DNA of 64,000 nucleotides from Deltaproteobacteria bacterium. Lineage in GTDB: Bacteria > Myxococcota > XYA12-FULL-58-9. Of this stretch, positions 23,265 through 32,715 are shown one piece after another. Position 1 is the first letter of the stretch; the number at the start of each line of letters is the position of its first letter. The position numbers and the translations under genes were made by a program. The stretch lies in NCBI GenBank assembly GCA_016218825.1, contig JACRCV010000067.1:1-64000 (forward strand), read 5' to 3'. The notes under the pieces are model-generated. The model saw nothing but the letters and a program-made list of their open reading frames with translations, was not told the DNA's origin and ran no database searches.

Positions 23265-23294
23265 TTGGCTCCGGGAGACGTCCGGGAGTATACT
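23265..23294 (+). promoter_or_regulatory. Sigma-70-like promoter of the Flp-type pilin gene
   Basis: TTGGCT (23265-23270), 18 bases, TATACT (23289-23294). The predicted start near 23301 leaves a leader of about 29 nt before the ATG at 23330, which has GGGAG upstream. Confidence 0.65.
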
Positions 23295-23329
23295 GGCCGC
23301 CGTTTGCGAGAGACTCGCGGGAGCAGCTG

Positions 23330-23584
23330 ATGCAGCACACTGGCCTGAACAGCACCACGTCACGACGCGGCCAACGCGGCCAGGGCATGACCGAGTACAT
23401 CATCATCGTGGCGCTCATCGCCATCGGCACGATCGTGTTCGTCACCGTCTTCGGTGACAACATCCGGGCCCTGTTCGGCACCGCGGCGAACTCTCTCGCC
23501 GGCCAGCCGGGCACCATCGAAGGGCAGACGGTGAACGAGAGCGACACCAAGCGCGATCTGAAGAACTTCGGCGAAGCCCCGTAA
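23330..23584 (+). CDS. Flp-type class III pilin-like protein
   Basis: 84 residues. A short basic leader ends GQGMTEYIIIVALIAIG; cleavage between Gly and Met followed by a Thr-Glu-Tyr and a hydrophobic helix is the Flp prepilin pattern, with the Glu at position 3 here rather than 5 by the usual count. The rest is a short polar tail (ESDTKRDLKNFGEAP). Tad machinery genes are not in the window, so an orphan pilin or pseudopilin is likely. It has its own promoter. Confidence 0.75.
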   Translation: MQHTGLNSTTSRRGQRGQGMTEYIIIVALIAIGTIVFVTVFGDNIRALFGTAANSLAGQPGTIEGQTVNESDTKRDLKNFGEAP

Positions 23585-23639
23585 CCGTCCCCGCTGCTGA
23601 TTTTTTGCGCCGCGCGCGCCCCGGCCCGACAATCGGACC

Positions 23640-24929
23640 ATGGGGATCGCGCACGTCTCGTATCTCGTCTTCTTGAGCGTCGCCGGCGAGCAGGTCGAGG
23701 TCGAGACCAAGGTGGCGCCGGTCGCGTGGACGGCTTCGGCGCAGCTCGGCATGGGCCAGTTGGACGGCGGCGCCGCGGCGCTTCTGCGCCCGCGCCTGGA
23801 GCTCGGTGGCTCCAAGGCGCGCGCCGTCTTGTCGGCGCCGATCTGGCTCGACCTGATCGAGCACCGGCTGCGCAACAACGGCGAGCGCCAAGAGCAGCTC
23901 CGGCCGCGCTGGCTCGGCCGCAGCCACGACCCCGAGACCTACCTCGGCTTCATCGAGCGCCTGGCGTACGAGACCGCGGACCACACCGCCGCCGTGACGC
24001 TCGGCACGGTGAGCGGCGAGTCGCTCGGCCACGGCGTGCTCGTCGACCACTATCAATCGACCCTCGACCCGTTGCGGCCGCACACCGGCGGCCGCTTCGA
24101 TCTGAACGTCGGCGACGTCAGCGCCGGCGTCCTGTGCGGCAGCCTCACGGCCCCGCACCTGGTCGCGACCTCGCTGCTCTTGGCGCCGCTCGCCGGCACC
24201 GCCGTCGATCCCGACCGCCGCCTGCACCTCGGGATCGAGGGCGGCCTCGACCCGAGCGCCCCGGCCGGGAGCGGTCGCCGACCGATGGGCGGCGGCAGCC
24301 TCGATCTCGGCTACACCCTGGTGCGCGGCGACCACGTCACCGTCGAGACCTACGGCGCCGCGGTGCTGCTCTCGACCCTCGCCGCCGGCACCCACACGGG
24401 CCTGCGGCTCGAGGTCGGTCAAGACCCGGCAACGGTCACCGGCCGGCTGGAAGCGGTATGGAGCGGCCACGACTACACCCCGGGCTACTTCGACATCGCC
24501 TACGAGGCCGAGCGCCTGTCGGACCCGGAGAGCGGCCGCCCGGCCAAGGCCGACCTGCGGCACCCGAAGGGCCTCGGGGCCCGCGCCCGCCTCGAGGCCC
24601 GCGCCGCGATGCTGCGCTTTGGCGCCGGCGCCGCGATCCGCGAGCGCGACGCGCCTCTCGCCCTGTCGGCCTACGTCGCGATCACCTCGGAGCGCCTGAG
24701 CCTGGCGGCGATGTGGAGCCAGCGCTCGCTGGCGCGCTTCGCCGACCTCGGCCGCATCGGCCGGACCGGCGCGGCGCTCGTCGATCTGTCGGTGAACGTC
24801 GTCGACAACCTGTTTCTCTTCGGCCAGGCACGCCGGAGCCTGCGCGGCGACGGGCCGCGGCGACAGCCGGTCTTCGATTGGGTCGGCGGCCTCGGGCTGG
24901 GGTTGGCGTCGGCCGAGGCGGGCGGGTAG
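23640..24929 (+). CDS. Unknown Ala/Arg-rich protein, possible outer-membrane barrel
   Basis: 429 residues beginning MGIAHVSYLVFLSVAGEQVE. No convincing signal peptide is seen from this start. Alternating hydrophobic and polar stretches with repeated Gly and Arg (LGYTLVRGDHVTVETYGAAV, LEAVWSGHDYTPGYFDIAYE, LSLAAMWSQRSLARF) fit a beta-rich fold, perhaps a barrel. No family recognised. It is 12 bp upstream of the next gene and probably first in an operon of four genes reaching to 29184. Confidence 0.6.
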   Translation: MGIAHVSYLVFLSVAGEQVEVETKVAPVAWTASAQLGMGQLDGGAAALLRPRLELGGSKARAVLSAPIWLDLIEHRLRNNGERQEQLRPRWLGRSHDPETYLGFIERLAYETADHTAAVTLGTVSGESLGHGVLVDHYQSTLDPLRPHTGGRFDLNVGDVSAGVLCGSLTAPHLVATSLLLAPLAGTAVDPDRRLHLGIEGGLDPSAPAGSGRRPMGGGSLDLGYTLVRGDHVTVETYGAAVLLSTLAAGTHTGLRLEVGQDPATVTGRLEAVWSGHDYTPGYFDIAYEAERLSDPESGRPAKADLRHPKGLGARARLEARAAMLRFGAGAAIRERDAPLALSAYVAITSERLSLAAMWSQRSLARFADLGRIGRTGAALVDLSVNVVDNLFLFGQARRSLRGDGPRRQPVFDWVGGLGLGLASAEAGG

Positions 24930-24941
24930 GCTCCGTTCGCC

Positions 24942-25835
24942 ATGGCCAAGAGCCTCTGCCTGGTCGCCACCCTCGGCGGCCTCCTGTTGAGCGTCGCGCT
25001 CTCGGCGTACCGCCTCCGCCACCAGGTGGCGCAGGTCGACCTCGACGCCGTGAGCGCCCTGATCCGCGCCCAATTCGCGCCGGGCGACCTGGTGGTCGTC
25101 GAACCGTCGACGCTGAGCGGGCCGCGCGAGCGGCTCGGGGACCTGCCGCTCGTCGAGCCCTACAGCCTCGAGGCGGCGGATCTCGACGGCGTGCGCCGCG
25201 TCCACTTGATCCACCTCGACGTCCTCGGGGTCAGGACCGACTTCGCCGAGATCCTCGCTCGCGTCGCCGAGCGTGAGGCGTTCGCGACCTTCGGCCGCGT
25301 GCAGGTGACGCGCTTCCGCCTCCGACACCCCACCCGCACGCTCTTCGACCTGCGGGCGCAGCTCGGCGAGGCCCGCGTCCGGGCGCGGTACGCCGACGGC
25401 GTCACCGCCCCCTGCGATCGCTTCGAGCGCGACCGCTACCTGTGCCCGCGAGATCCAGCCTGGAATTACGTCGGCCGCGACACGCTCGCCATCGATCACC
25501 AGCCGCGCGACTGTGTCTGGATGCACCCGGTGGCAAATGGGGGGCGGCTGGAGATCGAGCTGCCGCCGATGACCGCGCCCGGGTCGATGACGATCGCCGC
25601 GGCGTTCGGGTTCGCGGCCGAAGCGATCGGCCGGGTTCGGCGGCCGGTGCACATCGAGCTGCAGCGCGACGCCGACGTCCTGTTGGCGCTCGACCACGAG
25701 CCGCGCGAAGGCTTCGAGCGGGTCCGGGTGCCGCTCGCCGCCTCACCGGCGCCGCTCACCCTGGTGCTGTCGACCAGCGACAACGGCGCCGCCCACCTGT
25801 GCGGCTCGATTCGGATCGTCGAGGACGCCTCGTGA
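24942..25835 (+). CDS. Unknown protein with N-terminal membrane anchor
   Basis: 297 residues. One N-terminal hydrophobic segment (LCLVATLGGLLLSVALSAY) anchors a periplasmic domain that starts with Asp/Ala-rich helices, contains a RYADGVTAPCDRFERDRYLC Cys pair and DHQPRDCVW, and ends in beta-like strands (HIELQRDADVLLALD, LTLVLSTSDNG). GTGA overlap with the next gene, a GT39-like transferase, suggests joint action in glycan or envelope assembly. Similar proteins are found beside membrane sugar transferases as the polar domain; I cannot name the family. Confidence 0.7.
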   Translation: MAKSLCLVATLGGLLLSVALSAYRLRHQVAQVDLDAVSALIRAQFAPGDLVVVEPSTLSGPRERLGDLPLVEPYSLEAADLDGVRRVHLIHLDVLGVRTDFAEILARVAEREAFATFGRVQVTRFRLRHPTRTLFDLRAQLGEARVRARYADGVTAPCDRFERDRYLCPRDPAWNYVGRDTLAIDHQPRDCVWMHPVANGGRLEIELPPMTAPGSMTIAAAFGFAAEAIGRVRRPVHIELQRDADVLLALDHEPREGFERVRVPLAASPAPLTLVLSTSDNGAAHLCGSIRIVEDAS

Positions 25836-27565
25836 ATGCGCCGGCATCGACGGCGGCGACCGACCGACCGTGGCAGCGCGGCCGCGCGCTTTGCGCCCGC
25901 GTGTTCGCGAGCGACACCGGCGCCGCGACCCTCGTCGGCCTGGTGACGACTCTGGTGCTCGCGAGCACCGCCTCGCAGGGGTTCGTGCGCGACGAGGGCT
26001 ACTACTTCAAAGCGGCGCGCGAGTACCACGCGTGGTTCGAAGAGCTGTGGCGAAATCTCTGGAGCGGACAGCTCGCCCTGTCGTTCACCAACGCCGGCCT
26101 GTCGCGCGGTTTCAGCTACAACTGGGAGCACCCCGGGTTCGTCAAGCTCGCCGCCGGCTGGACCTGGAAGGTCTTCCACGTCTGGCTGGGGCTGGTGTCG
26201 GAGGCGACCGGTTTCCGCTTGGCGTCCATCCTGATGGTGGCGGTGGGCGCGGCGTTCACCTACCTGTTGGGCGCCCGGCTCGCGTCACGCGCGGTCGGGT
26301 GGCTCGGGGTCGCGCTGCTCTTTCTCTGCCCGCACGTGTTCTACCACGCGCACCTCGCGTGTTTCGACGGTCCGATCATGGCGATGACCGTGGTGGTCAC
26401 CTACGCCTTCTGGCGCTCGCTCACCGACTGGCGCTGGGTCATCGGCGCCGGGGTCGCCTGGGGGATCGCGGTCGCCACCAAGCACAACGCCGTCTTCCTG
26501 ATCCCCACCCTGCTCGTCGCCTACGCGGCGGCGCACGTGAGCGCGTTCGGCGTCAGCCGCGACGGCCGCCTGCGCTTGCCGCCGATCCCGCTCGCGATCC
26601 CGGCGATGCTGGTGCTCGGGCCGATCATCTTCTACCTGTGCTACCCGTACGGCTGGCTGGAGCCGGTGCGGCGCATCAGCGCCTACTACGGCTACCACCT
26701 GCACCACGAGCACTACCCGGTCGACTACTTCGGCACTCTCTACACCGAGCCGCCGTTCCCGTGGCACTACCCCTTCGTGATGTCCGGCCTGACGATCCCG
26801 GTCTCGATCCTCCTGCCGGGCGTGGTCGGCGTCGGCCTCTGGCTCACCACCGCGGTGCGCGGCAGCCGGCAGGCGCTACGACGCGGCGGCGCCGACGAGC
26901 CGGCCGCGATCGGCGAGTGGTTGCTCACCGTGAGCACGCTGGTGCCGCCGGCGATCATCGCGATGCCGAACGTGCCGATCTTCGGCGGCACCAAGCACTG
27001 GATGCCGATGATGCCGTTCTTGGCGCTCGCCGCCGCCACGGTGATCCTCAGGGCGGTGGCGGTCGCCCGCGAGTCGCGCCGACCCTATGGCCGGATCGCG
27101 GCCGGCGCGGCTCTCGGAGCCGCCCTGCTGCTGCCGGCGGCGGAGACCTGGCGCACCCACCCGTTCGGCCACACCTACTTCAACGAGCTCGCCGGCGGCC
27201 ACCAGGGAGCGGCAGGGCTGGGAATGCCGCGGACCTTCTGGGGCGGCGACGGCCGGCCGCTGCTCGCGGTCGTCAACGACGAGGCGGCGCAAAACGCCAG
27301 CCTCTTCACCCACCGGATGAACTTCGACGCCTTCCGCGCCTATCAGGAGGACGGCCTGCTGCGCCGCGACATTCGCTTCGCCGCCGACGTCCGGCACGCC
27401 GACTGGGCCCTGACCTACCACCAGCGCGAGTACCAGGACGACGAGTACCGGGTGTGGGCAGAGCGCGGCGACCGGCGACCGCGCGCCGTGGTCAGCTTCG
27501 ACGGCGTGCCGATCGTCAGCCTGTATCGCCTCGACGCCCCGGGGCCGGCAAGTGGCGCGCCGTGA
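25832..27565 (+). CDS. GT39/ArnT-like membrane glycosyltransferase
   Basis: 577 residues, GTG start overlapping the previous stop. About eleven membrane spans. The first loop has FVRDEGYYFKAAREYHAW, with the Asp-Glu pair characteristic of PMT_2/ArnT GT-C enzymes, and LACFDGPIMAMTVVVTY and ATKHNAVFL further on. Such enzymes transfer a sugar from undecaprenyl or dolichyl phosphate to lipid or protein at the outer face of the membrane. GTGA overlap with the next gene shows translational coupling to an exported phosphoglycerate mutase homologue. Confidence 0.85.
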   Translation: MNAPASTAATDRPWQRGRALCARVFASDTGAATLVGLVTTLVLASTASQGFVRDEGYYFKAAREYHAWFEELWRNLWSGQLALSFTNAGLSRGFSYNWEHPGFVKLAAGWTWKVFHVWLGLVSEATGFRLASILMVAVGAAFTYLLGARLASRAVGWLGVALLFLCPHVFYHAHLACFDGPIMAMTVVVTYAFWRSLTDWRWVIGAGVAWGIAVATKHNAVFLIPTLLVAYAAAHVSAFGVSRDGRLRLPPIPLAIPAMLVLGPIIFYLCYPYGWLEPVRRISAYYGYHLHHEHYPVDYFGTLYTEPPFPWHYPFVMSGLTIPVSILLPGVVGVGLWLTTAVRGSRQALRRGGADEPAAIGEWLLTVSTLVPPAIIAMPNVPIFGGTKHWMPMMPFLALAAATVILRAVAVARESRRPYGRIAAGAALGAALLLPAAETWRTHPFGHTYFNELAGGHQGAAGLGMPRTFWGGDGRPLLAVVNDEAAQNASLFTHRMNFDAFRAYQEDGLLRRDIRFAADVRHADWALTYHQREYQDDEYRVWAERGDRRPRAVVSFDGVPIVSLYRLDAPGPASGAP

Positions 27566-29184
27566 CGCGGACACTGGCCGTGGCGCTGTCGTTCACGGTG
27601 GCGGCCTGCAGGCCGAGCCCGGTTCTGCCGCCACCCGCTCGGGCGCCGGTGGTGCTCGTGATCCTCGACGGCGTCGGGCTCGCCGCCCCCGGGCCGGGGA
27701 ACGCGGTGACCAAGGCGATGGCGGCGCGTCCCCGTGGCTTCTTGTCCCGCGCTCTCGGTTCGGCTGCGCTTCAGACGATCGCGCTCGACGCCTCCGGGAC
27801 CTGCGTCGGGTTGGATCCGGACCATGACGGCAACTCCGAGGCCGGACACAACAACCTGTGCAACGGCGACGTCGTCGTGCACCACCAGCGCTTCATCCGG
27901 CAGCTCTTGGCGGACGGCGGCGTCGACGCCTCGGCGCCGCTTCAGGACGCGATGACGCGGGCCAAAGAGAACGGGCGGCCGCTGCACCTGATCGTGCCGC
28001 TCGCCGACCGCTCGAGCGCCGGCGACTACCGCGATGCGCTGGAGATCGTGCGCTTGGCGCTGGCGCGCGGGGTCCCGAGGCTGCAGCTCCACGGGCTGTG
28101 CAACGGCCGCAGCCGCCACTCGTGCGTGGAGATGGCGGGCGAGCTCCAGACCGCAATGGGCGAGCGGGGCGGCTTCGCCTCGATCGCCGGCGTCGACCAC
28201 TGCTTCAGCCGGACCGGCGCCACCGCCGAGGTGCGCGCCTGCGTCGGGACGATGCGGGCGCCGCGCACCGGCCGGGAGCGCTCGCTCGCCGAGATCTTGG
28301 CGCCGGTGGCCGCGAACGTCGAAGCGCAGCTCGGCCTTCCCCCGCAGGCGGTGCGCGGCTCGACGCCGCTCGCCGACAGCGACGACGTCATCTTGCTGCC
28401 GTACCGCCGCGACATCACCGTCGGTATCCTCCGCACGCTGCGCCACCGGCCGCGCGACGACGCCCCGGCCGACAACGCCGGCCCGATCGTCACCACCCTC
28501 GCCGCGCTCGACAGCCGACGACGCTACGACGACGACCCGAAGCTGAGGCTGGCCCTGCCGCGCGGAGACGGCGGCGGCCTGCTGCATCGCCGCCTCGCGG
28601 CCGCCGGGATCCGGGAGCTGCGCATCGCCGAGACCGACAAGGCCGCGCACGTCACCTACTTCTGTGACGCCGACGACAGCGCCGACGGCCCGACCTACGC
28701 GCGCTTTCACCCGCCGGCCGCGAGCCGTGACCTCCGTGCCGCGCCCTGCCTGCAGAGCCGCGAGGCCGTAGCCCGCGCCGTCCACGCCCTCGCCAAGAAC
28801 GAGGCCGACTTCATCCTGATGAACCTGCCGAACGGTGACCTCCTGGGCCACACCGGCGACCTCGAGGCGACGGTGCAGGGCTTGGTCTGCGTCGACGACC
28901 TGCTCGGCGAGCTCGCGGCGGCCGCGAGCGATAGGGGTGCGTGGCTGTTCGTGACCGCCGACCACGGCAACGCCGAGGAGATGCTGGTGAACGGCACGCC
29001 GGACCGCAATCACTCCAAGAACCCGGTGCCGTTCATCGCCGTCGCCCCGAGCGGCGTCGAACCGGTGACGCTGCAGCGCGCCGCGACCCCGCCCTGCGTC
29101 GGTCGCGTGACCTGGACGGTCCTCGATGCGCTGGGGCTGCCGTTCGCGCCCGGCCGGAGCCTGATCGTGCGTCCTGCGCCCTAA
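27562..29184 (+). CDS. Exported lipoprotein homologue of cofactor-independent phosphoglycerate mutase
   Basis: 540 residues. The start gives a lipoprotein signal (TLAVALSFTVAAC), then VVLVILDGVGL, the iPGM opening. The phospho-Ser nucleophile is kept in DGNSEAGHNN (Ser92), as are metal ligands in HTGD, TADHGNAEE (Asp467) and NHSKNPVPF, and a PYRRDI segment like the FRxDR motif. Glycolytic iPGM is cytosolic and about 510 residues; here the catalytic core appears complete but behind a lipobox. It may be a periplasmic phosphatase or phosphotransferase of the alkaline phosphatase superfamily acting on a glycan or lipid with the coupled GT39-like enzyme. Confidence 0.87.
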   Translation: MTRTLAVALSFTVAACRPSPVLPPPARAPVVLVILDGVGLAAPGPGNAVTKAMAARPRGFLSRALGSAALQTIALDASGTCVGLDPDHDGNSEAGHNNLCNGDVVVHHQRFIRQLLADGGVDASAPLQDAMTRAKENGRPLHLIVPLADRSSAGDYRDALEIVRLALARGVPRLQLHGLCNGRSRHSCVEMAGELQTAMGERGGFASIAGVDHCFSRTGATAEVRACVGTMRAPRTGRERSLAEILAPVAANVEAQLGLPPQAVRGSTPLADSDDVILLPYRRDITVGILRTLRHRPRDDAPADNAGPIVTTLAALDSRRRYDDDPKLRLALPRGDGGGLLHRRLAAAGIRELRIAETDKAAHVTYFCDADDSADGPTYARFHPPAASRDLRAAPCLQSREAVARAVHALAKNEADFILMNLPNGDLLGHTGDLEATVQGLVCVDDLLGELAAAASDRGAWLFVTADHGNAEEMLVNGTPDRNHSKNPVPFIAVAPSGVEPVTLQRAATPPCVGRVTWTVLDALGLPFAPGRSLIVRPAP

Positions 29185-29324
29185 CCTCGCGCCGGCCGGC
29201 CGCGGCGACGCCGAAACCACGGACCGGGTCTGGCGCGCGAGCGTTGCGGCAACGAACGTGATAGGGGGAAACAGTTGGGAGCTTCCCCGGGGGGCTGGGG
29301 CTCTCGCGCGCGAAGGGGGCGTCG

Positions 29325-30691
29325 ATGAACGGCCGGGCCGGTGAGCCGCCGCCGATGGCGCCAGCCGCCGCCGGGTCGGACGCCGGCGACGCCGCGCGGC
29401 GCGCAGACGCCAACACCACCCCCGACGACTTCGTCCTCACGTTCCAGCGCACCGTGCTCGATTCGGTGCGGGTCGCCACCGTCCCCGGTTTGGCGGTGCT
29501 GGCGGCGTTCGTCTTCGTCTTCTGGCGCCGGTCGGGCTCTTCTCTGTGGCTCACGCTCACCCTCGGCGGATGCGCGACCCTGGTGCTCGCGGTGCTCGGA
29601 CGACGGCTCGACCACCGGCGCCGGACCAGGATCGCCGTGTTGGGGATCGGCACCATGGCGGTGTCGGCGCTGTTCGCCTACGGCCCTACCCTCGGGGTTG
29701 GCCTGCTCTTCCTGTCGGCGATCACCCTTGCGGCGTGGTTGCTCGAGCGCCTCGGCGCCACGGTAACCTATCTCGGCCTGAGCGCCGCCCTGCTGTTCGG
29801 ACCGCTCGGCGTGAGCCGCGGATGGCTCGGGCAGCCGAATGAGTTCCCTCCCGAGAGTTGGCTGCGGATTGGCACCGTCGCGGTGTTCGTGCTCGGGGCC
29901 TTCATGTTGGTGATGCGCCGGATCCGTCTGACCCATTACGAAGCGCTATCGGCGACCTTTCGGGCGGAGGATGAGCGTCGCCGGCTCCAGGCACAGCTGC
30001 TACAGGCCCAGAAGATGGAGGCCGTGGGCCAGCTCGCGGGTGGCATCGCCCATGACTTCAACAACATCATGGCGGCGATGATCATGCAGCTCGACACCCT
30101 GCTGCTCGAGCCCGGCCATTCGCAGCACGAGATCCGGGAGGCCGTCAGGGATCTCCTGGGGTCGGCAAAGCGGGCAGCCGATCTCACCCGGAAGCTCTTG
30201 TTGTTCAGCCGCCGACAGCCGATGACCAGCGCCCGGCACGACGCCAACGCCATGGTCCTCGAGATCTCCAAGCTCTTCGAGCGCCTCTTGGGAGAGCAGG
30301 TCGCCTTGGTGGTGGCACCGAGGCCATCCTGGTCGTCGAGGACGACCTCGTGTTGCGACGGATCACGGTGCGCGCCTTGCGCCGCCTCGGCTACCAGGTG
30401 ACCGAGGCGGGCGACGGCGTCGAGGCGCAGGAGATCTGGCAACGGAGGGACGGCGCCTTCGACCTGCTGCTCGCCGACATGGTGTTGCCGAACGGTCTCT
30501 CCGGGCTGAAGCTTTCCCACCGCCTGCGAGAGCAAAAGGCGGCGCTGAAGACGATCATCGCCAGCGGCTACAGCGCCGAGCTCGCCCGAATCGAAGACGT
30601 CACGGCCGCGGGGTTGACCTACCTCCCGAAGCCGTTTGACCTCGAAACCCTCGCCCGCAAGGTGCGCGCCTGCCTCGACGGGCGGACCTAG
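29325..30691 (+). pseudogene. Hybrid histidine kinase broken by loss of its ATPase domain
   Basis: The first frame (29325-30401) encodes five or six membrane spans, then DHp with [13 protein letters not shown] and [13 protein letters not shown], up to [11 protein letters not shown]. The second frame (to 30691) continues with [20 protein letters not shown], a complete receiver with [10 protein letters not shown] and YLPKPF. Between them the whole HATPase_c domain, normally some 120 residues, is absent, and the frame changes at about 30317-30330 (GTGGTGGCACCGAGGCC). This fits a deletion joining the DHp end to the usual receiver linker ([11 protein letters not shown]). The kinase cannot work; the receiver could still be made if a start existed near 30350. 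Confidence 0.8.
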
Positions 30692-30699
30692 CGTCGACC

Positions 30700-32619
30700 T
30701 CAGGCCTTGCTCAACGCAGCGAGCGCCGACAGCCGGGCGTCGAGCTCGGCGAGCTTCAAAGGCTTCTCCATCCAATCAACGTCGGCGCGGTCGAGAAACT
30801 CGGTGGCTGCGGTGGTGACCGCACCGCCGGTGATGAAGATCGTGCGCGCCCGAAGGCTGGGATCGACCTCGGCCAGGCGATCCGCGAATGCCATCCCCGA
30901 CATCCCGGGCAGCATCAGATCACAGATCACCGCGGCGAAGCCCCCCGACCCGAGCCGCGCCAGCGCGTCCCTCGCCGACGCCGTCGTCGTCACGTCGAAG
31001 CGCCGCGCCAACGCCCGCGCCAGCGTCCGCGCCAACGCCGGCTCGTCTTCAATGAGCAACACGTGGGGCCGCGGCGCGCTCGGGGTCGCGGCGGCGCCGA
31101 GACCACCCACAGGTGACGCAGCGTCAGCCGCCGTGGGGACGGCCGGCGGCGCGTGATCGATAGGCGCCGGAGGCAAGACGAGGCGGACGCGGGTCCCGAT
31201 GCCGCGCTCCGACTCGAGCTCCAGCCGACCGCCGTGGGCGTCGGCGATGCCCCGCGTCACGAACAGGCCGAGCCCCAGACCTCCGCTCTCCGCCCGGGTG
31301 GTGAAGTAGGGCTCGGTGACGCGCCGGAGGTCCTCAGGGCTGATGCCGACCCCGTTGTCGTGCACCGCGACCACGACGTTGCCGGCGGCGTCCGGCGCAC
31401 AACGCACCTCGACCAGCGCCGGCCGCTCTGCGCCCTCCACCGCTTGCGCGGCATTGACGAGGAGATTGACCACCGCCTGCACCAACCGTGATTCATCACC
31501 CCAGACCGCCGGACAGGCCTCGACACACAGCTCGACACGGGCAAGCTGCCGCAGGCGGGGCCCCGCGACCCGGAGCGCGCTCTTCACGGCGTCCTTCACG
31601 TCGACCGAACCCCGCAGGTCGCGGCGCTTGGAATAGGCATGCAATCTTTCGACGACCTTGCGAATGCGCTCGGCGGCGTCGCGGGCGTTGTCGAGGGGCT
31701 CCTGGACCTGGGTCGGCGGATCGGCGGCCGCCAAACGCTCGTGGATCTCCTCGAGCGACAGCTGAAGATAGGTGAGAGGATTGTTGACCTCGTGGCCGAC
31801 GCCCGCGGCGAGCCGGCCGAGCGCCGCGAGACGCTCCGCTTCCACGAGAGCACTCTCGGCGCGATCGCGCTGTTCGGTCCGCTCCTGCACCTGGTCGGCG
31901 AGCGCCTCTGAGAGTTGTTGGACGCGAGCGGCCTGGGCGGCGAAACGGCGGAGATGGTCGGCGGACATCGGCAGGACAATGGCGAGAAAGCCGAGATCCG
32001 CGGGCGACACGAAGCGAATGACCCGGCTGGCGACCAGGGCCTCGACGCCGGCGCAGCCGAGGAAGACCCCGAAGCCGAGCGCCTGCCACACCAGCTCGGT
32101 CTCGCCGCGTTTGACCCTGACGATCAGGCGCACGAAGGGCAGGCACAGCACGAAGCCGATGAGCGCGCCGTAGGCGTCGCCGACGGGGGTGGTGATTGCA
32201 TAGGTGTAACGGACGTCGGCGATCCCGGTCTCGACCACCTCGAGCCCGTCTCGCAGGTGCAGGCCGGTGAGCAGCAAGGCGGCGGCAAGCGCCAGCATCC
32301 CCCAGGCCAAGAAGCGCAGGGGTCGCGGCAGCGCGGCAAGCGATGCCTCCCGGCCGCCGAACGAGAAGACCAGCCAGCCGACGGAGTGGACAGAGGCCAG
32401 GAAGTAGTTGGCGCGGGCGCCGGCGAGGATGACGGCGTCCGGCAGCCCCGGCACGCAGAACAAGCTGTTGCCGAAGCTGTAGAGGCCGGCGCTCAGAGCG
32501 ATGACCACGAAGACGCGGGCGCTCGACCAGCCCGGAACGCGGGCTAGGACCAAGAGGATGGCCCCGGCGCTCAGGCTGAGCGCCCCGGTCACCAGCGACA
32601 TGACGAGGGCGAGGTTCAT
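30700..32619 (-). CDS. Membrane histidine kinase with C-terminal receiver
   Basis: 639 residues from the ATG at 32619; a GTG at 32646 would add nine. Seven or so N-terminal spans (1-235) form a sensor module, then a coiled coil, DHp with [10 protein letters not shown], HATPase_c with [19 protein letters not shown] and GGLGLGLFV, a Pro-rich linker, and a receiver (about 520-639) with [16 protein letters not shown] and WMEKPL. It would autophosphorylate and pass phosphate to its own receiver. It converges with the broken kinase at 29325; both are of the same general type but not the same subgroup. Confidence 0.9.
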   Translation of the reverse strand: MNLALVMSLVTGALSLSAGAILLVLARVPGWSSARVFVVIALSAGLYSFGNSLFCVPGLPDAVILAGARANYFLASVHSVGWLVFSFGGREASLAALPRPLRFLAWGMLALAAALLLTGLHLRDGLEVVETGIADVRYTYAITTPVGDAYGALIGFVLCLPFVRLIVRVKRGETELVWQALGFGVFLGCAGVEALVASRVIRFVSPADLGFLAIVLPMSADHLRRFAAQAARVQQLSEALADQVQERTEQRDRAESALVEAERLAALGRLAAGVGHEVNNPLTYLQLSLEEIHERLAAADPPTQVQEPLDNARDAAERIRKVVERLHAYSKRRDLRGSVDVKDAVKSALRVAGPRLRQLARVELCVEACPAVWGDESRLVQAVVNLLVNAAQAVEGAERPALVEVRCAPDAAGNVVVAVHDNGVGISPEDLRRVTEPYFTTRAESGGLGLGLFVTRGIADAHGGRLELESERGIGTRVRLVLPPAPIDHAPPAVPTAADAASPVGGLGAAATPSAPRPHVLLIEDEPALARTLARALARRFDVTTTASARDALARLGSGGFAAVICDLMLPGMSGMAFADRLAEVDPSLRARTIFITGGAVTTAATEFLDRADVDWMEKPLKLAELDARLSALAALSKA

Positions 32620-32715
32620 GTTCGCCAAGGCGGCCGATGGTAGCACGAGGATGCTCTCTGTGTCTCGTGCTCGCCGCCGGTGGCGACGGCTCGCGGGCTA
32701 TGCGACAATCGCGAC

